From Ursus arctos (Eukaryota; Chordata; Mammalia; Carnivora; Ursidae), in the NCBI RefSeq assembly GCF_023065955.2, contig NW_026622963.1:8935001-8999000 (forward strand): a stretch of DNA of 64,000 nt. The letters run 5' to 3'. The notes beneath the pieces were generated by a model, which worked only from the letters and a program-made list of their open reading frames with translations, did no database searches and was not told the origin of the DNA. How positions within the stretch are numbered: the stretch's first letter is position 1; every line of letters starts with the position of its first letter. Below are positions 11,561-29,689 of this stretch, piece after piece. A program made the translations under genes and the position numbers.

Positions 11561-12649
11561 AATAATTGTTACAGAATTGCTCCTGGAAGGACATATTCTA
11601 GCATTTCTTTGGCCTCCTCCCAAATGCTGTTCGCATAAGCATCTACCTCTGCTCCTGAGATGAAATTCCAGTTTCAAGCTGGGGGTTTTATTTTCTACTT
11701 TGAGAAATGATTTTCCAAACCTGGCTTTCTAATTTTTTAAAACAGGTTTATTTATTTGTTTGTTTATTTATTTTTGAGGTCTCTCTTGGTGACTTGGACA
11801 TGACCATTTTTACACTATGTCCTCATTGCCTTTCTTCTGTGCATGTGGCTTTCTGTCCCCTCATCACGTAAGGGCCCTTAAATCCACTGGACCAAGACGG
11901 TTCGTTGTTGCTGTTTTGCCACCAAGTTTCTGGTTCATAATTTATCTAGCGTGAAGGTAAATTTATATTATTTATCATAAGGTCCTTTTCTTTGAACAAG
12001 GGCTGATTTCCTCTTGAATGTGTTTAGTTTGCCAAATAAGATTTTGTGTTAGAATTCTTTCCCTTCATTTGTTTCTGTCTGATCTTCTTTGTGAAGATGT
12101 CTTCATGCTAAAGCTACATTTCTTACAAACCCTGGATCTAGTTTCAGGCATTTTGCCACATCAGCTCCCACTATATTAAGAATCCCTTCCCTACAAATGG
12201 GATGGAGTGGTTTATTACAAGGTACTTTAGTGCTTAGGATCCTTTGCCCCCTGAATAGATTATCTTCTTTTGTAGGTTTCATCGATCCGTTATGAGATTC
12301 AGATTATGGTACCCAGTGCATGGGGTGGGACAGGAACCAAATAGGGTCCTAGGATTTGGGACGTGGGCTGGAATGCCTTATAAAGGCAACGACGATGCAT
12401 CAGGCTAGGACCTAAGCAGGCTACACCGTTATCTGAAATAAGAAGATAAACTGAGGCTGTAGCGTGGAGTAGCGCACACAGGCTGAGGGCTGTGAGCCGT
12501 AGCAGCGGATGGAGGCTCTAGCTCTCTGATTTTGAAGGCTGGTCCCTCATACCTAGGTAGAAGTATCCCCAAAGTGGCTAGAAATTTCTCATGTCTTTTC
12601 TCGATTCTGTATTCAGGGACTTTTCCAAACTGTAGTTTGGTCTTATATG

Positions 12650-12930
12650 CAATGTCGTGCAAAGACCACAGGCTTTGGAATCAAAATGGATCTGATTTTG
12701 AATCCTGACCCCGTTAGTGGCTGTGTGATCTCGTGTGAGTCCCTGAACCCCATCTGTAACAGGGTGAGATGGAAATGTTGTATACGTGTATGTACACACA
12801 CACACACACACACACACACACGTAGTACTACACGTGGAGAACGTCCTAATAACGTCACTCATTACGACAGCCATTGCCAGTACCGTTACCCGCCCACATC
12901 TGCGTTTCCTTGCAGGTGAACACGTTAGCG
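12650..12930 (+). repeat. MIR element with internal (CA)n microsatellite
   Basis: 'ggctttggaatcaaaatgga', 'tgactcttagtggctgtgtgatct'-like wording and 'ccctgaaccccatctgtaac' follow the MIR core order in sense orientation. A (CA)14 tract at 12,794-12,821 interrupts or follows it. The 3' end is uncertain. Confidence 0.7.
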
Positions 12931-15018
12931 TGTGGTTAGTTAGCCAGGGTCAGAGCTCCAGAATCAGTGGGGCCATAACAAGATGGAGTGTCTGAAGCTG
13001 CAGAGCAGAAGACAAGATAAAACCACTGGGTTAATTTGCCACAGTGTAGACATTGTGAAGCATTGCCTAGAACATTCTAGTCTTCCTAATCGCAAAACAT
13101 TCCCAGGTTTGCCCCTAGCTGCTGCCATGCAAATGTGGTAGCATGCTCCCTCTCTCAGACTCCATCTTAAAGAGTTGCAGGCTGTGGCCAAGTTCTAGTC
13201 ATCTTGCTGCTCTCCTGTATCCAGGTGTGTCATCTCCCTAATACCTATATATATATTTTTTGTCTGAAATAGTTATCTTCTTTGCAGGTAGAGATAATTC
13301 CATGTCTTTCTACTTCAAGTTCTTGAGTCATTTCCCAGAGCGTCTTGTTTTTACTTTCCTTCAGCCTTCTAGTTTTGCTAGTTGTGGCCTAACCAAGTGT
13401 TTCTCAAGCTGAGGGCTTCTGAGGCAACCCGGTCCACCGCAGAGAGGGGCGCAGGAAGGAGCATGGTAGTTCCTAGGTGAACTGCCAGTTCCTGTGTGCA
13501 CAGAACCTTCCATGTCTATACACTTGAGTGGAGGACGGTGTAAACCCGAACCACCCTACCAGCCCCAGGTGCTGCCCTCACATTTGGCTATGGTTCAGTG
13601 TTTACGCGACACCACGTTTGGCTGATGTCTGTCCCAGTTGTCTGAGGAACACGGTGTGAGCTGACCTGGGACATATCCTAGGAAAGCCTCACATATTAGA
13701 ACCAGAAGAAATGCCAGGCACGAGAGTCTTTTATTTTCACAGGTGAGGAAACTGAACAGAGAAAGGGCGCTTGCCAAGGGACTTCTGATTCGAGTCTCTT
13801 AACCTGTTTGCTCATTTTTAGTATTCTTGACTAGTTTTCTTTTCCCGTCTGTTTTTGATGCTTCCAGATGTCCTTTTCTCGGAATACCTACTGACTAGTG
13901 AGAGTCAGCTTCCACATCGTATGAGACAGAATTTGGCCCCCTCGGACTTCTGGCAGCCAGAACATGCTGACAGACAGAGGCACCTTCCAGGGAGGGCCTT
14001 GGCTTCTCCCCACATGATCCCGCCAGCTCACAGCTGGGGCGGGCACGCCTGTGTGCAAGGGCCATGGGTGACCCAAACCCAGGCGGGCCTGCAGACGTGT
14101 GGCGAGGAAGGAGCGGGTGGGGCTTCGGGAATTGCGCTTTTAGGGAGAAGCAGCCTTCCGAGCCTTTCGGGCCTCCAGGCCTCTTCCTGCACTGTGTGGA
14201 TTTTATCTGCCTGGAAAACATCCCCTGTGCTCTACCCAAGACCACCCCTTCACGTCGTATTCTTTTGAAAGAGCGCGGATTCTGGCGCATCCCTGGACTT
14301 GCTGCCTAGCGTCCAGCCCCGGCGGCCCCCCTGCCACCCCAGAGCCTGCAGTCTTAGGCCTGCCCCCGTGCCAGCCCCTCTTAGCTTGCGTTATCCTCAT
14401 TGTTTTCCTTGTAGGGTCTCACTGGACTGTGGGTTGAGGGCTGGACCTCTGCCTTGTTCTTTGTGGCCCATTCCCTTTCTCACCCGGGTGTCTAGGGGAC
14501 ACAAACATTGTTGATGAAGATGTCTTGGTAGTTTACTCACTAAACTCATTCCCTCAGCATATCTAAAAAGATTTAAGTTTTATTAAAAGCATACGGTTAT
14601 GTTGAAATTATAGGGTCCCCCCCCCCCGCTTTGCTTTTCTGCAACGATGATGTATCACTTGAGTCATAACTCTCAGAAAGGGACAAATCATTATCAGAAG
14701 CTGGGCGGTGTCCACGTGGGCTGGGCCCCAAGGCCAGGCGTGCACGGTGGTGCTGGCCAGCGAGATGCGCTAACAGCCTGTGAGACACGGAGGAACGAAT
14801 ACCAGGCCCAGGGCGGGAGCCTCAGCCCGGCTCTGTCCCGCTGTCCGTACCCTCTCGCCCAGCTGAAAGCAGGACAGACTCCACCGACGAGGACCCTACG
14901 CCCTTTACGGATACTGACTTTCTTTTCACACAAGCACACGTGTTGCCACTCCTAGGATGGCCGGTGGCGTTTATGATTACGTTCAGCTCGTCCCCTAATT
15001 GCAGCCGTCTCCTTGCAG

Positions 15019-15108
15019 CCACCCCAGAACCCGGAGAAGCCGCAGCCGTGTGGACCGGCCAGCACGAGCGCTTCCGGAGGAAGGAGCTCAGTGAGTTCGT
15101 TAGCCCAG
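15019..15108 (+). CDS. REC114: REC114 internal exon (Pro/Ser linker)
   Basis: The 90-nt phase-0 exon encodes 30 residues, PPQNPEKPQPCGPASTSASG and then GRSSVSSLAQ. It has a cttgcag acceptor (15,012-15,018) and a CAG|GTAGAG donor (15,109). The region is a low-complexity linker with weak family conservation. The ending SVSSLAQ joining to SLLVSE of the next exon agrees with the family's ...QLAQSLL... wording as I recall it, which is the main support for the frame. Confidence 0.88.
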
Positions 15109-15757
15109 GTAGAGCCTATTTCCCTGTTGTTTTTCTTGGTGGTGAAAACAGGGATCCCGAGGAATCTGCCTGTCTGTGTTCACCCCTTGTTGTGGAAGCG
15201 TAAGCCGAAGCACTGGAGAGGAGCTGTTTCCATCTGCCGTCGCGCCGGAAGAGCGGGTCTCGGGAGGGAGCCGGGGGGCGCCCTGCCTGTGGCTTTAGCG
15301 GTTCCGTGTGTGAGGTCAAGGGTTTACTTACCACTTCCCCAAAAAGGAACAGAGGGAAGGATTTCCATTTAATTTTGTACATGAAATTTGAGAACTCTTC
15401 TAAGACAAATACCAATATGAATTTGGAATCAGATCAATGATGGTTTCTGTAGGGGCAAATTTCCGGTGCTAAGATCTCAGCTGTGTGGAAATCCAGGAGC
15501 ATTCAGCCTTGTTCGCACAGACTTGCTTTCAGACACTCCTGTCTCCCTCCCGAACAGCACTTTGCTGTTACCAAAGAATCCCACAAAACCTCTTCATTCA
15601 AACCCACGGTTACCTGATGCCTGCCCCGCTGGGAGCTCCTGGAGGCCTGTCTCCTGACTGCGTTCCCTGCCGCACTCGACAGCACGCTCTCAGGCCAGCA
15701 ACTTGTGCCCTCCTTACAATTCTGCATGGAAGTCATCAATATTCAAGGATGAATTTT

Positions 15758-15943
15758 TTTTTAAATTTATTTTAGAAAGAGCTTGTACGAGCTGGGGGAG
15801 GGGGAGGGGGGAGAGAGAATCTCAAGCAGAGTCCACCGTAGGTGTGGAGCCCAATGTCGGGCTTGATCCCATGACCCTGACGACATGACCTGAGCCAAAA
15901 CCAAGCATCAGACCCTTAACTGACTGAGCCACCCAGGCGCCCC
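15758..15943 (-). mobile_element. Older Can-SINE (SINEC), antisense
   Basis: Ends TGAGCCACCCAGGCGCCCC and starts T-rich AAATTTATTTTAGAAAGAGC. The body carries G-rich wording (GGGGGAGGGGGAGG) different from the other copies, pointing to an older subfamily. Only a short flanking repeat, TGAATTTT (15,750-15,757 / 15,944-15,951), is visible. Confidence 0.9.
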
Positions 15944-16419
15944 TGAATTTTCTCTTTAATGTAGTTACTGAACTGTGCTAACAGTGGTATAAAACAGAAA
16001 ACATTGGTGTTTTCTCTATCTGGCTTACCACTAACGCAAAAGAAAGGGACAGTTATAGAACTAAAAAAGACGTAAGAAGACTGAGAATTCATGTCTATTT
16101 CTTTTAATAACTCAAGCAACCATGACAAAAAACCAAAAACAACAAAAAACCAAAAGAACCCTAAAAGCCTGTTTGTCCAGCAGCAGACCAAACTCCATAG
16201 TGCCCCAGCCTGTAGCCTCATATCTGGATTATGGTTAGAGGTTAATTGAATGAGTGGCTAAGGACAGGAGAGCCAGAAAAAACACGGAAAAAAGGCAGGG
16301 TGTGAGATCCTTCTTTAGGAAACGTCAGTTGCTATAAAAGGTGTATCTTAGCCCAATTTATTTACACGGTAAGGAACCATGTACAAACAAGCAGCAGCAC
16401 CGGGCTGGCAGCTCAGATA

Positions 16420-16910
16420 CGGTACTCGTTTGCTCTGAACGTCTAGACGAGTCATTCCATGAATGTAAGTGGGTAAAAACGTTTTGGAAACCAGTTTAGC
16501 AATATAGATCAAATTTAACGTTCTATCTTATTACCTATAATTGCATTTCAACTACACAAACATGCATATAAGGACGCCCTTCACAGTGCTGGTTGTAGAA
16601 ACGAGCCTGGAAACAAATGTTCACTAATAGGATACTAAAAGTGGTTCTAAGTGTGGTGGAAGCATAAGTGGAATAAAAATGCAGTCAATAAAAGTGATAT
16701 ATACCCTGTCGATTGACATGGAAAGATATTAGCAGTACATTAAGTCTTTAAAAAGGCTACAAAGCAGCATGGATGATTTATTTTTTGTCATAAATACAAA
16801 CACACAAAAGTTGGAAGGATATGCACTGACCTGTTAACAGTGGCTCTCACCGGAGAGCAGGGCTCCATGTTACTTTCATGTTCTTCTATCTTTAAGTAGA
16901 GTCTGAGAAG
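16420..16910 (+). mobile_element. Probable degenerate L1 fragment
   Basis: The run 'gttttggaaaccagtttagcaat', then 'gcatataaggacgcccttcacagtgctggttgta' and 'gatatgcactgacctgttaacagtggc' resembles the L1 ORF2-end/3' UTR order. It is strongly diverged with approximate limits. Confidence 0.45.
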
Positions 16911-17189
16911 CGGGTTTGAATTTAGAAGAGTACATGTCTGTGACAGTTTCTAGGGAAAGATCAGTTGTACACATGCCATCCACAGAAAGGGCATAAAACC
17001 ACCTACCTAGGGTAGGAAACGTAGAGGGAACACAGCAGAGCCAGAGCCCAGTATCACATGAGACTGTGAGTCCGGCGTCACACCTTCCACACTGCCAAGC
17101 ATGGTCAGACTTTGATTGGAACTCTAATATCTAAATATTGGCAACCCATTCAACTGGTTTTAAAACACTGCAATTTACCAAAGGAGACA

Positions 17190-17440
17190 TACCGATGAAT
17201 TAAGGGAAAAACTTGCTCAATACTATATGACCTCATTTATGACATTCTGGAGAAGGCAAAGCCATAAGGTATGGAGAACAGATGAGTGGTTGCCGGGGGT
17301 TAAGTGACAACAAGAGTGGAGGTAGTGTGAAGAAATTTTCCAGGGCGGGGGGGTATGGAAATGTCTGTTCTTGATTGTGGTGATAGTTACATGCTTCTCT
17401 CCCTGTCAAACTTCATGAATAGGACTGGAAAGAGACAGGA
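17190..17440 (+). mobile_element. L1 3'-UTR-like fragment (L1M type)
   Basis: 'tatatgacctcatttatgacattctgg', 'ggcaaagccataaggtatggag' and 'gatgagtggttgccgggggtt' are the classic wording of an L1M 3' UTR in sense orientation. It sits about 430 bp upstream of the REC114 terminal exon. Confidence 0.7.
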
Positions 17441-17872
17441 GTGAGTTAATTATTTCCTTTGGATGGTCAGTTTGTGACTTCTCTTTATTACACTCAAAAC
17501 CCACTTTCCACATACTGAACTGCTCACACCCACTCATCTATGAGGTGGGAAACATGAACGAAGCTAGTGCATTTCATTCATTGACAACTTTATCAATCTA
17601 CAAAATGTTAGCACAGTATTCTTCATTAAAGCAGGATCTTAACTTTGTAAATCATTTCATTAATACATCTGAGATACTTAGGGATGCCAGCTGATGTCAC
17701 TTCCTATGTATATTTAAGAACATTATATAGAGGAACCCTATAAAACTAATAGAACACTAATTTTGGGTGTATGTTTCCTTAATATTTCCTTAAAGTTCTT
17801 CTGTGTTCTATTCAGGCTATTAATGCTTTTGGCTATAATCTCTAATAAACTACTCTTCTGAAATCCCCACAG

Positions 17873-18037
17873 TCTCTCCTGGTGTCAGAGGCGCGGCCCC
17901 CCGTCTGTGAACAATCTGCGTGGGACGCAGAAGAGTTAGGCCCCTTTCTACGCTTGTGCCTCATGGATCAGAATTTCCCCGCATTTGTGGAAGAGGTGGA
18001 AAAGGAACTCAAAAAGCTGACAGGGTTGAGAAATTAG
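17873..18037 (+). CDS. REC114: REC114 terminal coding exon (MEI4-binding C-terminus)
   Basis: A phase-0 acceptor (ccccacag, ending 17,872) opens an exon encoding 54 residues and the TAG stop at 18,035-18,037. The protein starts SLLVSEARPPVCEQ, passes ELGPFLRLCLMDQNFPAFVE and ends EEVEKELKKLTGLRN. This is the strongly conserved C-terminal helical segment of REC114 that dimerises and clasps the N-terminal helix of MEI4. All conserved positions I can judge are intact, so the gene looks functional. An ATG-initiated frame at 17,920-18,168 in another register is a shadow. Confidence 0.97.
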   Translation, partial: SLLVSEARPPVCEQSAWDAEELGPFLRLCLMDQNFPAFVEEVEKELKKLTGLRN

Positions 18038-18132
18038 CACTCCACATACATATAGAACTAAGGAAGTTGAAAGCACTGAAAAAGTGCTTCCTCCTAAGGT
18101 TAGATACAAGAATAAAGAGTATTATTCCAAAC
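18038..18132 (+). terminator. REC114: REC114 3' UTR with poly(A) signal
   Basis: The untranslated tail is short. A canonical AATAAA lies at 18,111-18,116, 74 nt after the stop codon. Cleavage is expected about 10-30 nt later, and the T-rich TTTTATTTTT at 18,147-18,156 could be the downstream element. The site meets the NPTN 3' end. Confidence 0.75.
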
Positions 18133-19697
18133 ACCTTTTATCAATGTTTTATTTTTAAAAACAGGTGAATCCACTTTTCTATACATCATTGCACTTCAGC
18201 TCTTACACAAAACACAAGTACATGCATCTACGGTTACACACCGCATGAGAACCCTGCCGGGCGAGAAAATCTACACTCAACCGTTAAATCAATGTGAAAA
18301 TACAGTGTCAACCCCGGAGGAGAACGAGTTGCATAGAATACCATGCGAAAACATTTCAAGGTCATTGAAAACAAAAGGTAAATTATAAAAGTTTGCCTTA
18401 ATTGAATGTACAATAAGGTTCAACACATCAGTGCAAAAGGATTTAAGAATTTACATGATTTAACAAAAGAATCACTTAAAAAGCAATCATACATATATAC
18501 TGCAATTCAATATATCCATTCAGTGGAGTGTTCCAGCTTCTTACCAGAGTCGTAGGTTAAGCCCTTAGAACTATAGATTTCAGTTTATATTACTCATCTT
18601 TATGTATCAGAACTGCACAATTTCCTCATCTGACAACATACAATAAGGAATGAGTATCAGCAGCTAAAAAATGAAACAAGCATTTATTTTATTTTGGATT
18701 TCTCCCACCCCCAAAAATATAAATATATATATATATATATTTATATACTGTATATATCTGTAGGTTTTGCTGTACTTTACAAAAATGTTATCACTAGATG
18801 GCAGCAGTGCAATTTAGAGCTTTGCCAATTTAACAGCTGCATTAAGTAAAAAATGGCGCATGCACGATCCGATCCTCAGAGGACCTTTTCACTTCTACTT
18901 AAATATTTTAACAAAGGGGGGAAAAAGCAACATTCACAGCACATCAAGCCCAAAATAGTTTACACCTTCTACACTGAAGCATTGTTTAAAATGTACCTGA
19001 CTAGGTCACCCTTACAGGAAAGGCTAAATAAGGCATGCTTTAGACAGTCATTGTGGTGTTGCTCACTTGAAAGGGGAGAGAACCAAAGAGGTCCAAGCAG
19101 AAAATTTAGCAGGTCATGTTGCCACCAGTTTCAGGAACCTAAAGATCTGTAAAGAAAGAGTATGTGGAAATTAAAAGGGAATATGCACTGTCACCTAAGA
19201 CTACACCAAGTGCCACACCAAACAGAGCTTTGGTTCAGACAGCGCGCTCAGGGATGTGGTGGGAAACTCTGATCTCCATGTGCCCACGCGGAGCGCACTC
19301 CGGCCCAGCCGTGCCCGGCCACCACTCTCGCCTTGCCCTCACAAGCAAAGTGGAATTAGCTGGTCTCCGGGAATAAGCCACCTAAGGTGACAATTTTTAC
19401 TTTTAAATATGGTTAAATAGTGGTGCAGGACCTTTCTAAAACACCATACATATTCGGAAATGGCAGTTACAGAAATATGTGGAGTAACACAGCTGAAAAT
19501 GCGCCTTTCCACGCTGCACTGCACGGACAGAGACAGAACCTGTCCCATCAGCATCGGCTGCTCTGAAATGAACTACAAGATCCCACCACATGACGCCAAC
19601 TACTGAAGAATCTGTGACAAGGTCCACAGAGGCACATTCATTTGAATATAATTCTCAAAATTTCTAAAGAAGGCCATACTTACATTATAAGCGGTAT
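18130..19697 (-). other. NPTN: NPTN 3' UTR
   Basis: About 1.57 kb between the stop codon and the presumed poly(A) site. It is AT-rich, with an (AT)n run at about 18,719-18,741. Canonical AATAAA on the - strand occurs at 18,148-18,153, taken as the main distal signal. A doubled AATAAAATAAA at 18,683-18,693 could give a shorter form. Open frames here on either strand (for example 18,853-19,152) are within untranslated sequence and look spurious. Confidence 0.8.
18148..18153 (-). terminator. NPTN: NPTN distal poly(A) signal
   Basis: Reads AATAAA on the - strand. It is followed about 20-28 nt downstream by the GT-rich GGTGTTTGG (18,127-18,135), a plausible downstream element. It faces the REC114 signal at 18,111-18,116. 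Confidence 0.7.
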
Positions 19698-19758
19698 TTA
19701 ATTTGTGTTTCTCTGGCGCAAGTTTTTATCTTTGTGATTGTTGGTTGAGTTGGTTTTC
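19698..19758 (-). CDS. NPTN: NPTN terminal coding exon (cytoplasmic tail end)
   Basis: Encodes the last base of a Met codon, then KTNSTNNHKDKNLRQRNTN and TAA at 19,698-19,700. This is the invariant neuroplastin C-terminus. The acceptor reads TTTTTCCTCCAAAG at 19,759-19,772 and is moderately pyrimidine-rich. The tail is lysine/asparagine-rich and cytoplasmic. Confidence 0.99.
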
Positions 19759-20790
19759 CTTTGGAGGAAAAATGGCATTATAAAAGTTAAATTCAAAGTC
19801 AGGAGCAACGCTTGGAATTATAACACATGGAAATACAGGGATTCTTTCAAGTGAAAGAGCACCGTCCCTGGGGTAATAAATTTTACTGCGCGTCAGGGTA
19901 TAAATATATTCTTTCTATAAAGTGCCTACATAGCTTCGATTAATCCTTTTGACTCCCAAGGCAGACAATATACAGGTACCTTTCCCTCTGATGTACAGAC
20001 TAGAATTACTATAAAGGTAAAACTAGTGGACCACTGTCTCTTCTCAAATGATACACAATGATCACATATGGGGCAGTGCTGTGCCCTCTGGCACTTAACC
20101 AAGTTGGGCACTGTTTGCCTGTCTCTCACTCCTCAGGCCCCAGCTCTGGGAGGTTCCACTTATCCTGGACGGATTCAGAACTTGCAGTACCGGGGCGCCT
20201 GGGTGGCACAGCGGTTAAGCGTCTGCCTTCGGCTCAGGGCGTGATCCCGGCGTTATGGGATCGAGCCCCACATCAGGCTCCTCTGCTATGAGCCTGCTTC
20301 TTCCTCTCCCACTCCCCCTGCTTGTGTTCCCTCTCTCGCTGGCTGTCTCTATCTCTGTCGAATAAATAAATAAAATCTTTAAAAAAAAAAAAAAAAGAAC
20401 TTGCAGTACCATCTCTCCTGGATACACACCCTTGTTCACGGAGCCAGGCAGCTTACCCATAGTACAGCTTGAAATGAACAGAACGGGCAGTCTCTGATAC
20501 ACTGGTGATTTCCCCCCACAGTATCAATTTAAGCATAGAGGATGTGCAAAATGTTAAACAATTTCTTGCATGGCATTCCACTTTATATTGTTACTAAAAC
20601 CAAATCTGCGCCGCCTGTCCTGGGAATCGAATGGCTGTCAGTCAGCTCCCCGACCGTGCAGCCAGGGAGGTCTACACTAGGACACTCATTTCCACTCGCT
20701 GGCTCCCCACCACCTTTGCTACGCATTTCAATTAAACTGCAAATACAAAATAAAACAAATTACTGAATCAATGTCCAATAAAGTACTTAC
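19759..20790 (-). other. NPTN last intron
   Basis: A 1.0-kb intron containing one Can-SINE (20,192-20,395). Nothing else was recognised. Confidence 0.9.
20192..20395 (+). mobile_element. Can-SINE (SINEC), 15-bp target-site duplication
   Basis: A full-length-looking copy: GGGGCGCCTGGGTGGCACAG head, CT-rich segment, and AATAAATAAATAAAATC plus A-run tail. Perfect direct repeats AGAACTTGCAGTACC lie at 20,177-20,191 and 20,396-20,410. The high identity to the copies at 28,856 and 31,695 suggests a young, lineage-specific subfamily. Confidence 0.97.
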
Positions 20791-20812
20791 ATTGGCCCAG
20801 CTGGTTCATCGT
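20791..20812 (-). CDS. NPTN: NPTN microexon with alternative in-frame acceptors (DDEP insert)
   Basis: A 22-nt exon on the - strand with donor AAT|GTAAGT (20,783-20,790) and acceptor CCTTATAG. Joined to the previous exon (...GAC G) it reads D-D-E-P-A-G-P-M. A second AG inside the exon (20,801-20,802) gives a 10-nt version that joins as D-A-G-P-M, removing Asp-Asp-Glu-Pro without a frame change. Both cytoplasmic-tail forms are known for mammalian neuroplastin. Confidence 0.96.
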
Positions 20813-28226
<7,414 letters not shown>

Positions 28227-28737
28227 TCAGAGTAGGTGATTTCGTGTCCAAGACAAGGTGGCAATGTTCTCCCTTCGTAGCAGGACCACTGGCTGGGATG
28301 AGGGCGCAGTGCCTACGACCATCTTTGTCCAGGTAACCTGTGAGCACTTCATTACTGGCTTCCTCTCCGCCGGGTTAAAGCCTCCCTTGTTGGTCCTCCA
28401 GACTTCCTCAACTTCAATGAAGTGAGTAGAAGAAGTCCCACCCTGAAGCCTCAGAGAAGACCAACTCAATCTAGAAAATGCTACTTCAAATACAACACAG
28501 GTACGAAACCATAACACAGGAAGATGGAAAAAGAGGGGTGTGACCTCTACAGTCGGGATATATGATAACCTGAGGTCTGTCTGAAGACGTCAGAATCAGC
28601 ACATCTACTTCACACTTGGTGAGTTCTGGAAAGTCTCCTTAAACTTCCTCCAGAAACAATGCTAAGAACTTGCTCCTAGTCAGAGGAGAGAAATTCATAA
28701 CTTTCCTTTCCTTTAAGAATTAGAGGGTTAAAGGAAA

Positions 28738-29350
28738 GTTTATTCAGTCAATCAACAACTACTTACTAATGTGTGCTATATGTCTCACATCCTACTAAGG
28801 GGAAGGTGGGACCCAAAAGTGAACAAGGAGGTTGGTCTTAAGAGGGAACCAGACCGGGGCGCCTGGGTGGCACAGCGGTTAAGCATCTGCCTTCAGCTCA
28901 GGGCGTGATCCCGGCGTTGTGGGATCGAGCCCCACATCAGGCTCCTCTGCTGTGAGCCTGCTTCTTCCTCTCCCACTCCCCCTGCTTGTGTTCCCTCTCT
29001 CGCTGGCTGTCTCTGTCGAATAAATAAATAAAATCTTTAAAAAAAAAAAAAAAGAGGGAACCAGACCTCCAAAAGGATAGTTACAGGAACGTGGCAAGAA
29101 GCCCCAACAGACGGCATGTACTGAGTACTGTGGGGCACGGAGGGAGTGGCCAGTGCCAGACAGAGTCAGGGAAAGCTTCGGAGAAGAGCCAGCTTTTGCA
29201 TTAGATGATGGGGAGGAGAGGTGATCAAGGAGGACAAGAGTGCCCCAGGCCCGTGTGGGAAGGCAGAGGTGAGAGTCCACAAGCAGGGGTCTAGGTGGAG
29301 CTGGGACAAGCTTACAGCACTGGAGTGATGGCAGGGCAAAAACGGACTCA
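28738..29350 (-). mobile_element. L2 fragments, antisense, interrupted by a Can-SINE
   Basis: 'ttcagtcaatcaacaactacttactaatgtgtgctat' and 'acccaaaagtgaacaagg' read as the reverse complement of an L2 3' end. After the SINE, 'agggaaagcttcggagaagag' and 'gtgggaaggcag' continue in the expected reverse-complement order. Diverged and patchy. Confidence 0.6.
28856..29052 (+). mobile_element. Can-SINE (SINEC), 15-bp target-site duplication
   Basis: GGGGCGCCTGGGTGGCACAG head and A-rich tail. Perfect direct repeats AGAGGGAACCAGACC lie at 28,841-28,855 and 29,053-29,067. Same young subfamily as the copy at 20,192. Confidence 0.97.
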
Positions 29351-29689
29351 TGTGTCACCTGTTATGTACCAACTAAAACATAATCAGAAATAGTAGAGAA
29401 TAAAGGGGAAGATAACTCCCGGAATGAGGTCTAGCTTCGGCATACAGTGGTGAGTGCAACTGAGTGTGGGTATGGCTGAAATGGTGAACACGGCCTCCAA
29501 AATAAGTTATTCCATGAAGCTTCAACTCGAGGACTTGGAAAGCTGCCAACTTCTCTAACCCCTGCTCTACTGGTTCACTAAGTCCATGTTTTTCACTTAT
29601 GATCAGAAATGATTGGTGTTTTCTTTGATCCACAAGTCTTCAACGTGTATTTTTTTTAATACCATCATATGCAAGAAACCTTAACCTTC

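Larger units (their letters stand above)
9902..15018 (+). other. REC114 intron with hAT transposon remains
   Basis: A 5.1-kb GT-AG intron. It begins with a G14 run (9952-9965), then carries a large decayed hAT transposon (about 10,110-11,560) split by a Can-SINE, then a MIR with a (CA)n microsatellite (about 12,650-12,930). From about 13,000 to 15,000 it is GC-rich single-copy-looking sequence. Open frames there on both strands (for example 13,855-14,268) overlap each other and look like chance frames. Confidence 0.85.
15109..17872 (+). other. REC114 last intron
   Basis: A 2.8-kb GT-AG intron. It contains an old antisense Can-SINE (15,758-15,943) and L1-like remains (about 16,420-16,910 and 17,190-17,440). 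Nothing else was recognised. Confidence 0.85.
1..18130 (+). other. REC114: REC114 gene, 3' portion (four exons, gene runs off the left edge)
   Basis: REC114 is a meiotic recombination initiator. With MEI4 and IHO1 it forms chromosome-axis assemblies that activate SPO11/TOPOVIBL to make double-strand breaks. In the window four exons on the + strand (2260-2343, 9701-9901, 15019-15108, 17873-18037) join with phase 0 at every junction to give 179 codons plus a stop. Human and mouse REC114 are about 260 residues, so roughly 80 N-terminal residues are upstream. The order seen is the end of the N-terminal PH-like domain, a fast-evolving Gln/Pro/Ser linker, and the conserved C-terminal helix that binds MEI4. 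The neighbour is NPTN in convergent orientation, the same pair as I recall at human 15q24. The gene limits at the left edge and the exact 3' end are inferred. Confidence 0.92.

Noticed and set aside
13855..14268. 137-codon + strand frame in a REC114 intron, with overlapping - strand frames
   Set aside because: GC-rich stretches produce long frames by chance. No splice-site support or family match was seen, and REC114 exon phases are complete without it.
18853..19152. 99-codon + strand frame between REC114 and the NPTN stop
   Set aside because: It lies in the NPTN 3' UTR on the opposite strand, past the REC114 poly(A) signal, with no family match.
28879..29358. 159-codon - strand frame
   Set aside because: Much of it is the reverse reading of a Can-SINE (CGAGAGAGGGAACACAAGCA); the remainder is L2. 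The same SINE-derived peptide recurs at 3,614-3,823 and 20,215-20,502.
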